In this document: in pieces, positions 42,890 through 53,159 of the stretch | Layout of the letters: each line of letters begins with the position of its first letter | Position numbering within the stretch: the stretch's first letter is position 1 | Assembly: GCA_034231615.1 (NCBI GenBank) | Contig: CM067316.1 | Location: 28,148,421-28,212,420, forward strand | Reading direction: 5' to 3' | Source of the DNA: Meghimatium bilineatum | Lineage: Eukaryota; Mollusca; Gastropoda; Stylommatophora; Philomycidae | Length of the DNA: 64,000 bases | Made by a program: the position numbers and the translations under genes | The notes under the pieces: generated by a model | Database searches by the model: none | What the model saw: the letters and a program-made list of their open reading frames with translations, nothing else | What the model was told of the DNA's origin: nothing

Positions 42890-43205
42890 AATATTTCTAG
42901 AAAATAATTAAAGACAACGAAAATGTGTTCGAAACCAGAGTTTATGTTAAAAAGTGCTAAGTAAACATTCTTTAACATATGTCTCATGGTCAGGCATCTT
43001 TCTTTCAAGCGTCAAGTCCATTTTGCTTATGTCAAGGTCATTAAAAACAATGAAAATTGTAGGTTCCAGCACAAAAATAAGAGTTAAAATAGTCATTTTT
43101 AATCATATAGGGGTCTAGCATACTATGAAAATAATCTTGTAGAAGTTATAAAAATCACCGCACAGCAATGGCTAGGAAATGTACATACATTATGGAGATG
43201 TGGTT
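42890..43205. other. unassigned stretch
   Basis: Nothing recognised. Confidence 0.2.
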
Positions 43206-43209
43206 AGTT

Positions 43210-43300
43210 TAGTATGGAAAACCCCGTTTACTGAAGTTGCAAGGCGATTTGGTGACGTTAGAACGGACCTGGTTCAATTCCCGTTAGTCTCAAGAGCTCA
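43210..43300 (+). repeat. SINE-A 3' part
   Basis: AAGTTGCAAGGCGATTTGG, GAACGGACCTGGTTCAATTC and CCCGTTAGTCTCAAGAG match 6655-6715. The 5' half is missing. Confidence 0.6.
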
Positions 43301-43363
43301 TAAATTATAATGGGCTCTCCAGAGTACACAATATTTGGGTGGCAAAACCCGCTTTTATACAGT

Positions 43364-43540
43364 GGAATCCTGATACAATGAATCCTTTTTAACGATTTCC
43401 CTGTTTAACTACCCCTGTTTAACTACTCTCAAATACCTCGATGATTTTATCTCTTTGTCTAAATTGTTTTTAGAAAACGTTTTATAACGCATTCATTGAA
43501 ACACATTTCTCAGTATAACGAACTATTTAACAACTGTTTC
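43364..43540 (+). mobile_element. possible pogo/Tigger-type terminal segment
   Basis: TA followed by CAGTGGAATCCTGATACAAT, then repeated TTTAACGATTTCCCTGTTTA-like segments and CAGTATAACGAACTATTTAA. The CAGTGGAACCTCGATATAACG style of end is common in pogo/Tigger-like elements, and TA is their target. The opposite terminus was not found, so this stays tentative. Confidence 0.3.
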
Positions 43541-43544
43541 ATGT

Positions 43545-43985
43545 TTTTTAAAAAGTAAAAAATATCAACACTTTTGTAATATACAAATTTTCACTAGCTA
43601 CCTGTGATACCAGATAAATGGCGAATATTTGATGCAATCTGAAGTAAGCAGCATAAGACACGAAACTGATTCATTCACTGCATATTCGTGAACCACTGGA
43701 GCACAGACGCAATCCATCGGGAGTTGTTGAAGTTCCCGTCGTAGTCGTCGACAATGCGGTAGACACCAACATATGTAACAAGCGTATATGTGTGAATTCG
43801 TATGGCGACAATGTATTAAAATGTGAAGAATTAGGCGTATTCAATACTGCAAGACTTGGACAAAATGAATGTCAGTTTGCGTACGAATGTAAGAAATACT
43901 AATAGTGCTTCTGTTGATAAAAACTGGAAATGTCGTCACTACACCTGTGATGAACAACAAACAGACTAGCTAGAACAAACATGCA
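43545..43985. other. unassigned stretch
   Basis: Nothing secure. Decayed LINE endonuclease or linker sequence is possible upstream of LINE-8. Confidence 0.2.
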
Positions 43986-43989
43986 AGTT

Positions 43990-45469
43990 AAACTAAAAAG
44001 TCTTCTAGATACTAACATACAACAACATTATAAACATTGATTCTTAGAAGAATTTGAAAAGCTACCAATAACTACCGATTTCAATGTAGAAGAATGGGAA
44101 ACATTTTCTTAAATAAAGCATAATGCAAATAGCGTGAGAAACTTGTGGATACATGAAACATAAAGGTATGAAACTCAAAGTAACACCAAGGTGGAACGAG
44201 AAAGTAAAAGGCGCAATAAGAGGTAACAAACAAAAATTCCAGAAATGGACTGCAAGCAAAGAGCAAGAAGATCATATCGAATACCGGTCAGCTAAATAAA
44301 TAACAAAGAAATTCATTAAAAGATGCTAAAAATAAAGCTTGACAAGAATAGGGCGAATCATTAATTATAGATTACAAACAAGCACAAAAGAAATTATACA
44401 CGAAAATTAAGAATATCAGAAACAGGGAAGATAAATATAAACCAACCGAAATACTAAATGATAAAATGGAAAGACAATAAATGACCAGAAACATATCATG
44501 GAAAGGTGGCAACTGTATTTTAAAGAATTGCTAAATCTCAAAGACGGAGGGGACAACACAATACTAAACAATATTACGGAAAAGTTAGAACTAATCATAT
44601 TGATAGTAGAAGTAGAAAAGACTATACAAACGGCTCCATCAAACAACGCAGAAGGATCCAATAACATACAAGTCGAATTAATCAAAGCAACGGCAGATAT
44701 AGGGATAAAACGATTATGTACGCTGTTTAATATAATATGGAGCACACACAAAAATACCAAAACACCGGGAAAACTCTGTAATAATACCTATCTGAAAAAA
44801 AAACAGAAAAAAAGATTGCACAAAGGCATTTCACTTCTAAGTCACAATGGAAAATTTTTCAGGATTCTAGAAAGGAGGTTACGAACATTCATTGAACCAC
44901 AGCTTAGCAACACTCAAATGGGATTCTGAATCCCTGTACATTGGTACATGTTTTGTTCTTAAATCCCATTTGAGTATTGAGTGTTGAAAAAATAAATGCG
45001 GTACAAATGCAATCTTCGTCCTCAAACAACTTGCAGAAAGAGCGACGGAACATAACCAAAATTTATATTTGGGTTTCGTTGACCAAGAGAAAGCTTTTAA
45101 CACAGTGGATAGAGTCATTTTTACACTCAGACAAATGCCAGAAAAAAAAAAAATAACGAAAACAACAAATAATTGAAAATCGCGTCTGTCGACCAACACG
45201 AAGCTTTCAATAGAGTAGACGGACAACTTTGGAAAATACTATCAAAATACAGGGTTCTACAACATCTAATCAACTTGTGAAGAAGTAGTTACACAGGCAG
45301 TCAATGTGCAATTAAACAAATAGTGCGATTTCAGATAAATTCTACATACACTCTGGCATGCGACCAGGATGTGTTTTATCTCCCTTGTATCGATTATCAC
45401 ATATATCGATTCCATAATTTAAATTGCCAAAACTAATGAAGAAGACAATCTAAACAACCTCCTGAGCGA
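43990..45469 (+). mobile_element. LINE-8 remnant: linker and RT
   Basis: Blocks in order: KVTPRWNEKVKGAIRGNKQKF near 44178-44240; MERWQLYFKELLN near 44498-44536; IQTAPSNNAEGSNNIQVELIK near 44628-44690 (for A...NKAxGxDNIxxELIK); LERRLRTFIEPQLSNTQMGF near 44868-44928; TNAIFVLKQLAERATEHNQNLYLGFVDQEKAFNTV near 45003-45110 (motif A, VDxEKAF); and a decayed motif B near 45355-45400. Stops and a duplicated stretch around 44915-44975 break it. It resumes after the LINE-12 insertion at 45651. Confidence 0.8.
44498..44929 (+). pseudogene. LINE-8 ORF2 fragment, 143 codons open
   Basis: The longest open part of LINE-8. It runs from the ERWQLYFKELL block through ELIKATADIGIKRLCTLFNIIW to RRLRTFIEPQLSNTQMGF, where family members have QxGFRKGxGTxDAIF next. 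It stops at 44927-44929. There is no catalytic residue in this segment. Confidence 0.7.
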
Positions 45470-45480
45470 GGTTGTTTAGA
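45449..45480. repeat. 13-bp-arm perfect inverted repeat at an insertion junction
   Basis: TCTAAACAACCTC (45449-45461) and its exact reverse complement (45468-45480) are separated by six bases. The left arm belongs to LINE-8 and the right arm to the first bases of the inserted LINE-12 piece. Confidence 0.9.
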
Positions 45481-45650
45481 CTGAGCCTAACTGGGACTAA
45501 CCCAGCCTGAGCCTAACTGGGATTAAACCTCCTGACTGGCACACTGAGCTTATACACTTTTCGATGATATGGCTGACGCAACGGCAAGCAGAGCATATAT
45601 AGGTATGCCCCCAGTTCTGTGACGCTTGTTACTAATCAAGAATCAAGAAA
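45470..45650 (+). mobile_element. LINE-12 3' UTR insertion with 10-bp target duplication
   Basis: A 181-bp insertion flanked by a perfect TCCTGAGCGA (45460-45469 and 45651-45660). It ends in an AATCAAGAATCAAGAAA tail and matches the LINE-12 3' end of 42590-42700. Its 5' part has a duplicated CCTAACTGGGA segment and the junction palindrome. Confidence 0.85.
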
Positions 45651-45930
45651 TCCTGAGCGAACGTCTTCTTTGCAGACGATCAAGCAATAATAACAACAAC
45701 ATATAAACAGACTCCACACAAGATGTATGGACTTCAACATGAAGATAAACACAGAAAAATTGAGGTAATGCCAATCGCAAAAACGGAAAAAAACCTATTC
45801 TAAACGATGATCAACAACTTAAACAGGTGAAAGAATCCACTTATCTTAGAATACTGACAGACGATACTAACAGACGATGCTAACACAGATGTGATTGATA
45901 CATCTCTAAACATGACACATTTTCTCCTGG
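45651..45930 (+). mobile_element. LINE-8 continuation after insertion
   Basis: The LINE-8 reading resumes at ERLLC, then becomes a degraded motif C region (TCTTTGCAGACGATCAAGC: FADDQA near 45670-45685), followed by LKQVKESTYLRILTDD near 45820-45870. Confidence 0.65.
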
Positions 45931-45934
45931 TCGA

Positions 45935-46105
45935 TATACGTCATTAATTAGGGGGGAAACTCTTTTTGAATGACATACTTACGTAAATTATAATCACAAT
46001 AGACATCAATTACAATATCTTTTAATTTCATATTTAATTGACAAACAATAATATGTACTCACTGCAGCATAACTGACATCCAAAGACGAAACTTGGAACA
46101 GGGTA
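45935..46105. other. unassigned stretch
   Basis: Nothing recognised. Confidence 0.2.
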
Positions 46106-46109
46106 ATGT

Positions 46110-46200
46110 TTTGCTAATCACTGGAAACACACATATGACACAAACACACATCGACGTTTCGATAAAATGGCCTATATCAAGCATACATACGCAACAATAA
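46110..46200 (-). mobile_element. possible Penelope-like terminal region
   Basis: Minus strand GATATAGGCCATTTTATCGAAACGTCGATG, the same GGCC..GAAACGTCG signature as 25540-25590. No ORF attached. Confidence 0.35.
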
Positions 46201-46204
46201 AGGA

Positions 46205-46525
46205 CGAGAAAGAACGGTACTATTGACGTTCACATGGCAGAGCAAAATATGAATATAAGCCGAAATTGTTAGAACTAGGTCAGATGTGTAAAATCGGAGT
46301 GTAAACGGTACCGCATTCCTCTCGGCCGACTCAGGGTTAGCAGAAACCAAGATCGTAAAAGTACCTCCCCCTGGTGCACCCTGGAAATAGAAATACAACT
46401 GCTCTTACTGTCTTTCTGGCTAAAGCTTTTAGGTTCGCGTCCGTGGATGTGTAGACTGTAAGCGGAATAAGAATCACTTGCAAAGAGGCAGGCAATATCT
46501 ACGAGACCTCTAGGCCAACACCCCT
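46205..46525. other. unassigned stretch
   Basis: Nothing secure. 46400-46520 shares phrases with 51530-51600 (GTAGACTGTAAGCGGAAT / GTAGATGGAATGTGAAAT, GCAAAGAGGCAGGCAATATC / GCAAAGAGACAAGCAGTATC, GCCAACACCC / GCCAACACATCC), so a dispersed repeat is likely. Confidence 0.3.
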
Positions 46526-46529
46526 AGCA

Positions 46530-48012
46530 GCACTGTTATTAATACTCGTATGTTAGTAGTATTAAACAAGTCAGCTGGCTTGGATGGCATAACAACCGAG
46601 GTCATCCAGACATGCAAAAACATCTGAGTAAGCTGGCCGAATAGAATATTCACAGCAGCATGGTCAGAAAAACAGGTACCAGATGGCTAAAAGAAATCAA
46701 TAATTGTACCCACGTGGAGAAAAAAGGCAACATAACTGAACGTAAGAGACATATCCCTATCAAGTCATATATGAGAGATATATTAAAAAATAATAAAGCA
46801 GAGAGTAAGACCGATAATAGAACCCCAGTTAAATAAGACACATTTTGGTTTCAGGACAGGCACAGATGCAATAATTGTGCACTACGCCAGTTGAGCTAAA
46901 AGACACTTGAACAGAACCAACAAACAAATATCGCCTTCATCAAATAAGAAAATGCATTTGACAGAAAAATTGTGGCTAATATTGGAGAACTACGGAAAAC
47001 ATGGACAATTATTAGACAACATAAGAGCTTTATACTAAAAATTGTTAAGCATTATCAGAACAATTGATGAGACAGCATATCCATTAGAAAGAAAAACAGT
47101 CGTCAGACGCGGCTGTACGCGGCTGCATACTATCGCAGCTTCTGTTCGTACATGGACAGAATAACTAAAGAAGCAGATCCAAGAAACAAACTGCTATTTG
47201 CAGACGATCAGAGTTTAATATACGAATCTAAAGATGCTTTAGAAGATATGCCAGGAATAAAAGTGGGAGGACACTTTTACAAACCTTATTAGATAAAGTA
47301 GTGAAGGAAAGTGAAAACAAAGGCATCAGTTTAAACAAGAAGAAAACAGAAATAATGGTTGTATAAAAGAGACATACACCACCAAGATGCAACATAATAA
47401 TTAATAACACAAAATTATCACAAGTTGAAAAAGTGAAATATATTGGCCCCCTCTTAACATCAGAAGGTAGATGCTCAAGTGAGATAAAGAGCCGAACAGC
47501 ACAAGCCAAATTAGCATTCCACAAAATGAGAACAATTTTTTTACAATGGAAGTCTATCAATGCAGACCCAAATTGGGATGCTGAGATGTTATATCGAACC
47601 AATTCTTTTTTATGGATGTGAAGCATGGACTGTAAACAAGAAAATTCAAAGCGAAGTAGAGGCTACAGAAATGTGGTTTCTGAGAAGAATGATAAAAATA
47701 CCATGGACAGGCAAGAAAACTAATGCAGAGATTCTCATTGATGCTGGCGTAAAAAGATCAATCATATCAAACATTAGGAGCAGACAGTCAAGGTTTCTAG
47801 GACATGTGCTGAGAATAACACAGCTTGAACACTTAATAACAACTGGAAAGATCAAAGGGAGAAGAGATAGGGGACGACAAAGAGAAAACTTACTAGATGT
47901 GCTTGTATCGTGCCACGGTAGAAGCTCACCAACCGAGCTTATTGACAACACAAGAGACAGAGAGACGTGGAGAAACATGATCGCCTACGCCAGTCGGCAT
48001 GGCACTTGATTG
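46530..48012 (+). mobile_element. LINE-7 remnant: RT through C-terminus
   Basis: Blocks: NKSAGLDGITTEVIQTCKN near 46565-46625 (PGxDGI block), IIEPQLNKTHFGFRTGTDAII near 46815-46876, a degraded motif A near 46940-46965, RTIDETAYPLERKTVVRRGC near 47058-47113 (motif B start), LLFADDQSL near 47193-47215 (motif C, Asp-Asp present), then KYIGPLLTSEGRCSSEIKSRT at 47433-47495 and the intact C-terminal frame to 48009. The upstream part has many stops. Sister to 19480-21420. Confidence 0.8.
47560..48009 (+). pseudogene. LINE-7 ORF2 C-terminal 149 codons, open
   Basis: An open frame with ILFYGCEAWTVNK, ATEMWFLRRMIKIPWTGKKTNAE, ISNIRSRQSRFLGHVLRI, KGRRDRGRQRENLL and the terminal RDRETWRNMIAYASRHGT. This is the conserved post-RT end of LINE-7; the end block is also seen reversed near 19480-19530. 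It starts out of frame with the overlapping 47433-47621 segment, so one frameshift separates it from the palm domain. Confidence 0.8.
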
Positions 48013-48024
48013 ATTGAAATACTA

Positions 48025-48290
48025 CTTGATATGTATCAAGCCAAGAGTACATTGAACGAATTGAAAGACAGCAAACCAGGTGGTTTTGCCGCGTCATTAG
48101 AATGGATCAAATGCAACCAGCCCTTCGTGCATACAACAGCAGAAGATTGGGATGCAAGGCACGTGGAAGATCAAGAACTAGATGGACGGGTTTGACCATG
48201 ACAAGTGCAACCCAAATGGTCAAAGACACACGTCCAACTTCCCCACCACGACGGCGCAAGTGGAAATTACAATAGATAGATATATAGATA
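48025..48290 (+). mobile_element. LINE-10 3' fragment with GATA tail
   Basis: Reading across frames gives QEYIERIERQQTRWFCRVIRMDQMQPALRAYN, then CKARGRSRTRWT.LTMTSATQMVKD and PPRRRKWK, with an AATAGATAGATATATAGATA tail. A LINE C-terminus distinct from its neighbour LINE-7, joined directly to its 3' end. Confidence 0.7.
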
Positions 48291-48299
48291 TATTTCATA

Positions 48300-48945
48300 A
48301 GAGACTACAAAGGAAGATTGAGTGTGGATTTGGCTACACCATCAGGTAGAAGGTCAAAACAATAAGATGAATGAAAATACCATGAAGTTAATTTCGGACT
48401 TGAGCACACAATTGTGAGTCTGTAAAGAGACAGAAGTACCATGGAGAGCATGAGAGACAGACATTACCTGATATTCACAATACATACCTGAACACTTTGG
48501 TACCGTGGCACATCAACATGAACGGGAGTGAAAATACCCATCATGAAGAATATTGAACAAGGATCTGTTTCTGGAGAGTCAAACGAGGTCAAAGAACAAG
48601 GGAAAAAACCATTGAAATTACCTTAGTCGGAAATAACAGAGTTATAATTCTTTACAATGATCCGACTCATCTTAGGATTACCAGATTTTTAATTGTTTAG
48701 GAATAATACTCGTTAACCTGTTATGAGATTATCTTATTAACAATCTATGTATTTCTATATGAATACAACTCTATACACTGAAGTGTATTTTTTCTAAAAT
48801 ATATGATTCTAACATCAATACAATTTGGAATAGTTCTATATTAAGATAAAATTGTGTATAGTTCTACATAAAGATAAAATTTGGTATTATATACATCTGG
48901 TGCACCACCAATTTTTATTCTCGCTTACATGGACCTGACTGCACC
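48300..48945. other. unassigned stretch
   Basis: Nothing recognised. Confidence 0.25.
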
Positions 48946-48947
48946 AC

Positions 48948-49860
48948 AGTATTCGATTGTGTACATCATCAAAAACTTCGGAATATTATGAAGGACATGA
49001 GTTTTCCGCAACAACTAATCAGCCTCATCAAAACATTGTATCAAGACAAACAGCCGTGAGAGTATACAGTGAAACATTGGTTCGGCGTGGAAAAAGGCGT
49101 CAGACAAAGATGTGTTATCTCTTCAACATTTATGCAGAGAACATAATGAATAATGTAGGAAATGACCAACAGAGAAACAACTTCGACCCAATCAGAATCC
49201 GAGGCCAGGAGATACCAGAACTGAGATATTCTGATAATACAAAATTATTGGCACACAGTCAAACAGGTCACGAACACCTTTTAAACTCTAGTAAAGAACA
49301 TAGTGAAAAACAAAACCTATTTCTTAATGAACCTAAACAACACGCAACAATTGAAAGACCTGGCAACACAAAGACAGAAATGGAAGGCTATGGTTTCTGC
49401 CCTATGCGCCGCCTATGGCCCTGGAGGAACATAACAACATTTCTTAATGGTAGCAAGACCAGGATTATGGCAAGCGACATAACAACTAGCAAGTTCTCAA
49501 TAAGTATCAACAACAGCGAATTATACAGAGTCAGCAATTTTGAATGCATTGGTTCTCTTATCAACAGTAAAGGCAATTGCTATGAATAAGCCAGAAGGAT
49601 GTTGGCTATCGCGTCAAAGAAGTTGATACAAATGAAAAACATATGGCTGAATTGCTGCAAAATAACTAAAATAACATTCCTAAGAGCTTGCATATTCCCC
49701 GTCACAATATATGGGTGTGTATTATGAACAAACACCAACAAAATGAAAAAGAAAATAGCTACATTTGAAACAGAATGTTACAAAAAAATTCTCAGAATAC
49801 CATGGACTAAATAGATCACCAATATAGCCACCATGAGAGAAAACTGGCTAAACAGCATAG
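48948..49860 (+). mobile_element. LINE-3 copy, decayed RT
   Basis: Collinear with 57789-58600. FDCVHHQKLRNIMKDMSFPQ is read near 48952-49010, VEKGVRQRCVIS near 49090-49125, YAENIMNNV near 49130, IPELRYSDNTKLLAHSQ near 49212-49260 (motif C: YADDT became YSDNT), a MASDITTSKFSISINNSEL block near 49465-49530, and a YGCVL.TNTNKMKKKIATFETECYKKILRIPWT-like end near 49710-49810. Frameshifts and stops throughout. Confidence 0.8.
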
Positions 49861-49869
49861 TAAAATGGT

Positions 49870-50415
49870 AACCTTCTGCATGGTTATAAATTTGCACTTC
49901 AGACTCATTATGAATTTGATATAATTCTAATTTTGCTGAAGCCAACAAAATACTACTAAATTGTGATAAAACCTTAATTAAACAACAGACAATTGGAGAA
50001 CGGTCTCTATTGGGTCAATTTGTTGCACTAAAAAAATTCGGAATTGTAATTTTGTAGGTGCATTTCAGTATTAAAATATATTTTTAGAAAATGACAGCTA
50101 TTTACCGTAGAACATGCTATATTTTGTATAACTAAATGAGGTTGATAGATCTTTAACCTTTAGAGGATATCTTTATAAAAATATACACGTACTAAGAGCA
50201 ACAATTTGTATATAACGTCATTGATATTCAAAATGCTAAAGATCACTGCGTTCGAACAGGTTGTTTCAGAGAAAGTCGCTTGCAACCATGTGTATGAATT
50301 AGTAAACGGAACATAGTATGTTTCCTTTAATACATGCTACATCTATAACAATAACATGCCTAGGCAAGGTACGCTAGGAGACTCAAATATTATCTCGTTA
50401 GTCGACAATGTATGA
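49870..50415. other. unassigned AT-rich stretch
   Basis: Nothing recognised. Confidence 0.25.
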
Positions 50416-50424
50416 GACTGCGTT

Positions 50425-50690
50425 CATGGTCTATCACCAGGTGGAGGTGTTGTCGTAGCGTGCACACTTGCCGTTGAGCGTTGAGGTTTGTGAAGGAGAT
50501 GTAGTCTGCGTTTCAGAGACAGGCGTGTTGCTCTGGATGAGATGTAGTCATGTTTATTCAGAATGGTCTTGATGTTGTCTAAACATATTTTTCTTTGTCT
50601 GCCCTTGGCTCTGTATCCTGATTCCATCTCTTATGGAAAGTTGATCGTTCAACCTCATAAGATGTGCAAACCATTTTATCGCTCCCAGGA
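50425..50690 (-). mobile_element. LINE-13 C-terminal fragment
   Basis: Minus strand: an IKWFAHLMRLN-type block near 50680-50645, then MESGYRAKGRQRKICLDNIKTILNKHDYISS and a 3' end similar to 52400-52450. Related to 1388-1560. Confidence 0.65.
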
Positions 50691-50694
50691 CTTT

Positions 50695-51030
50695 AATTAA
50701 TTATCAATGCATACACACTGCCGACTTGCCAAGACTGGTGGATATGTTGTTCACTGACTGGATGTCATGTCAGGAAATATCTTCTACCAGGATATATGGT
50801 AGTTACAATGCTCAGCTATTCTGATTTTTTTTAGTAATCACTACAGTGAGTTAGTGATTGTTATGGGTGTTGTAAAAGTTTATTCTGTCAGTTGAGAGGG
50901 AAAGGCGCACAATAAGGTGAGACAGTAAGATGTTCTGCTATTTCGATGAGATCAGAGCACTGTCTACCAATGTGTAGTTGCTAAGGTATGGATACGCTTT
51001 AATATATCTATTCGCTAAACCCTTTATTGC
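50695..51030. other. unassigned stretch
   Basis: Nothing recognised. Confidence 0.2.
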
Positions 51031-51034
51031 CTTT

Positions 51035-51475
51035 CAGCGTCAGGGGTAGAAGAGTTCTCTGGAGATGACCCTCGTTTGTGTCGAGTATATTGTGGAATTT
51101 GTCGCCTCTTTTATTTCGGTGGTCCATCGTTTTCGATGTCGGCCCCTAGGTTTGCCTTCACTGTATTTGTGTAACATAGCTTGCTGTGGTATGCTGTCTG
51201 GTGGTAGTCTGCTGATGTGTGCAAACCATTTGATCTGTTGGTTCTTAATATACTCCAAGATTGGGGCGGTGCCGGTTCTTTGTCTAATGTCCTCATTTAT
51301 CACCCTGTCTCTTAGAAATATTCCTAGGATTCTGCGTAAGCATGCCATTTCAGCTGTCACTAGTTTACGTCTGTCTTGTGCTGTAGTTGTCCATGTTTGG
51401 CATTGGTAGCACAGTGTTGGCATAATAATCGCTTTGAATAGTGTTATTTTTGGTGTTTAAATTATTTTTCTTTCC
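51035..51475 (-). mobile_element. LINE-4 3' fragment, best copy (127 open codons)
   Basis: The minus-strand frame 51423-51040 is open. It reads PTLCYQCQTWTTTAQDRRKLV, AEMACLRRILGIFLRDRV, NEDIRQRTGTAPILEYIKNQQIKWFAHISRL, KRWTTEIKEATNSTIYSTQ and ends RELFYP. This is the whole post-RT domain of LINE-4. RT motifs are truncated away. It is the reference for the shorter LINE-4 pieces. Confidence 0.8.
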
Positions 51476-51479
51476 TGTT

Positions 51480-51715
51480 CAAACCTGAAATATAAGATTG
51501 TTTTTTTACTGCACTGTCTTTAGAGATCGTGTCCGTTGACGTGGAGGTTGTAGATGGAATGTGAAATGAGTGCAAAGAGACAAGCAGTATCGCCAACACA
51601 TCCGGCATCACTGTCGACACACAGTGACGCAGGACATTTGTCCATGGCGGCTTGGCCAGCTGAAATGCAGAAGCAATGAGGGCGGCCAATGTCTGTGTCC
51701 AGAAATCCAAATTTC
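51480..51715. other. unassigned stretch
   Basis: Shares short phrases with 46400-46520 (see there). No coding. Confidence 0.25.
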
Positions 51716-51719
51716 AAAA

Positions 51720-51958
51720 TGGACACAAAGAGACAGATAATATCTACAATGTTCATACCAACACGTTGCTACCAGTGTCAAACATTGTCTTTAACAACCT
51801 TGCAGCAGAGAAAAATAATGACATATAAGATAAAGCGTTTAAGAAAATCAGCCATGATCACCAAACTGGACAGAGTAAGAAACGAGGATATCAGAAAATA
51901 GTAGGAATAATGTCTTGTATCGAATATATAGAACTTTAGCAGATAAAGTGGTGTGGTG
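51720..51958 (+). mobile_element. LINE-13 fragment 5' of a SINE-E insertion
   Basis: Reads MDTKRQIISTMFIPTRCYQCQTLSLTTLQQRKIMTYKIKRLRKS..ITKLDRVRNEDIRK, the same block order as 1127-1357. At 51945-51958 it reads IKWCGD, which continues after the SINE-E as LIRMESS. Confidence 0.75.
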
Positions 51959-52246
51959 ACCTTATTCTTCTTCTTCTTTTGCGTTTGTTCTTAAACTCCT
52001 GCAGATTAGCAGGATGTAGTCCGGAGAACGGAATGCGTTGTGTCATGGTTTACAGCATTGCTTCGATATCTGCGCCTTTCGTCCTGACAATCCGACTTCA
52101 GCATGGCTTTTGGTCACTGTCCCTAATTGGGATGGGGCGGTCAACTCCATCCCATAACCTCCTTAGTCTCCTTTTACGACATGCATGGAAGGTAAACAAT
52201 GTTGCTATTTATTGCTCCCCTTTCGGGCTCAGGGAACACACCTTAT
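51959..52246 (-). repeat. SINE-E full-length insertion with 7-bp target duplication
   Basis: SINE-E occupies 51966-52239 on the minus strand, with its GAA tail at 51966-51977 (as CTTCTTCTT) and its head GTGTTCCCTGAGCCC at 52239. ACCTTAT is present at both ends (51959-51965, 52240-52246). Ignoring the insertion, the LINE-13 reading frame continues without a break. Confidence 0.85.
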
Positions 52247-52850
52247 AAGAATGGAATCAAGCCAATTACTACTGACAGCGTATAACAAACGATCATCCGG
52301 ATACAGAACCAAGGGAAGACCGAAAAAGAGATGGATCGATAATATCACGACCACCTTCCACAATCACTACTACTCAGGCGTCACATCTGGCCTTGAACAG
52401 AAGCTTACAGCTCCCGCCCACACGTTTAACGACAAGTGTGAATGCTATCAACCAGTTTCCACCTGGGAATAGACAATAGATAGTCAATAGTGATAGCACA
52501 TCATTAACGGTGTCTAGAAATATGATATCTACGACAGGTATTATGTACAGAACCAAGCCAATTACTACTGACAGCGTATAACAAACGATCATCCGGATAC
52601 AGAACCAAGGGAAGACCGAAAAAGAGATGGATCGATAATATCACGACCACCTTCCACAATCACTACTACTCAGGCGTCACATCTGGCCTTGAACAGAAGC
52701 TTACAGCTCCCGCCCACACGTTTAACGACAAGTGTGAATGCTATCAACCAGTTTCCACCTGGGAATAGACAATAGATAGTCAATAGTGATAGCACATCAT
52801 TAACGGTGTCTAGAAATATGATATCTACGACAGGTATTATGTACAGAACC
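52247..52850 (+). mobile_element. LINE-13 3' end, tandemly duplicated
   Basis: MESSQLLLTAYNKRSSGYRTKGRPKKRWIDNITTTFHNH is the ORF end, followed by a 3' UTR with GACAATAGATAGTCAATAG. The segment 52258-52553 is repeated at 52554-52849, so the ORF end and UTR are present twice. Confidence 0.8.
52258..52850. repeat. 296-bp direct tandem duplication, two copies
   Basis: Positions 52258-52553 and 52554-52849 read identically (checked along the length by eye). The repeat boundary lies within ACCAAGCC. Contains LINE-13 sequence only. Confidence 0.92.
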
Positions 52851-52969
52851 AGCAGTGTTAAGACGGAACATAGCATGATAAGAATAGTTGTTTGTGTAAG
52901 TGAGTTGTTGGACTGTTCCAGAGAGAATCAATTGTTTTAACGTGTATCTATGAAAGTGATCACAGATTT

Positions 52970-52985
52970 ATATATATATATATAT
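52970..52985. repeat. short (TA)n tract
   Basis: Sixteen bases of TA upstream of the LINE-3 tail insertion. Confidence 0.85.
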
Positions 52986-53078
52986 CACATGTCTGACCAA
53001 TGCAAGCCTGCTTGCCCAGAATAGAGAGGTATTCAGAGTATCCACGACGGAGAGAACGTTCTGGAAAGAATATGTCAC
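52986..53078 (+). mobile_element. LINE-3 3' tail fragment inside (TA)n
   Basis: CAATGCAAGCC, GCCCAGAATAGAGAGGTA, GGAGAGAACGTTCTGGAAAG and AATATGTCAC match the last 80 bp of LINE-3 (58790-58868). It is bracketed by TA tracts. Confidence 0.7.
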
Positions 53079-53079
53079 T

Positions 53080-53081
<2 letters not shown>

Positions 53082-53152
<71 letters not shown>
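53082..53152. repeat. (TA)n microsatellite
   Basis: About 70 bp of TA. Confidence 0.97.
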
Positions 53153-53155
<3 letters not shown>

Positions 53156-53159
53156 AGAA

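Noticed and set aside
44879..45226. 115-codon minus frame
   Set aside because: Antisense of LINE-8, created in part by the local duplication at 44915-44975.
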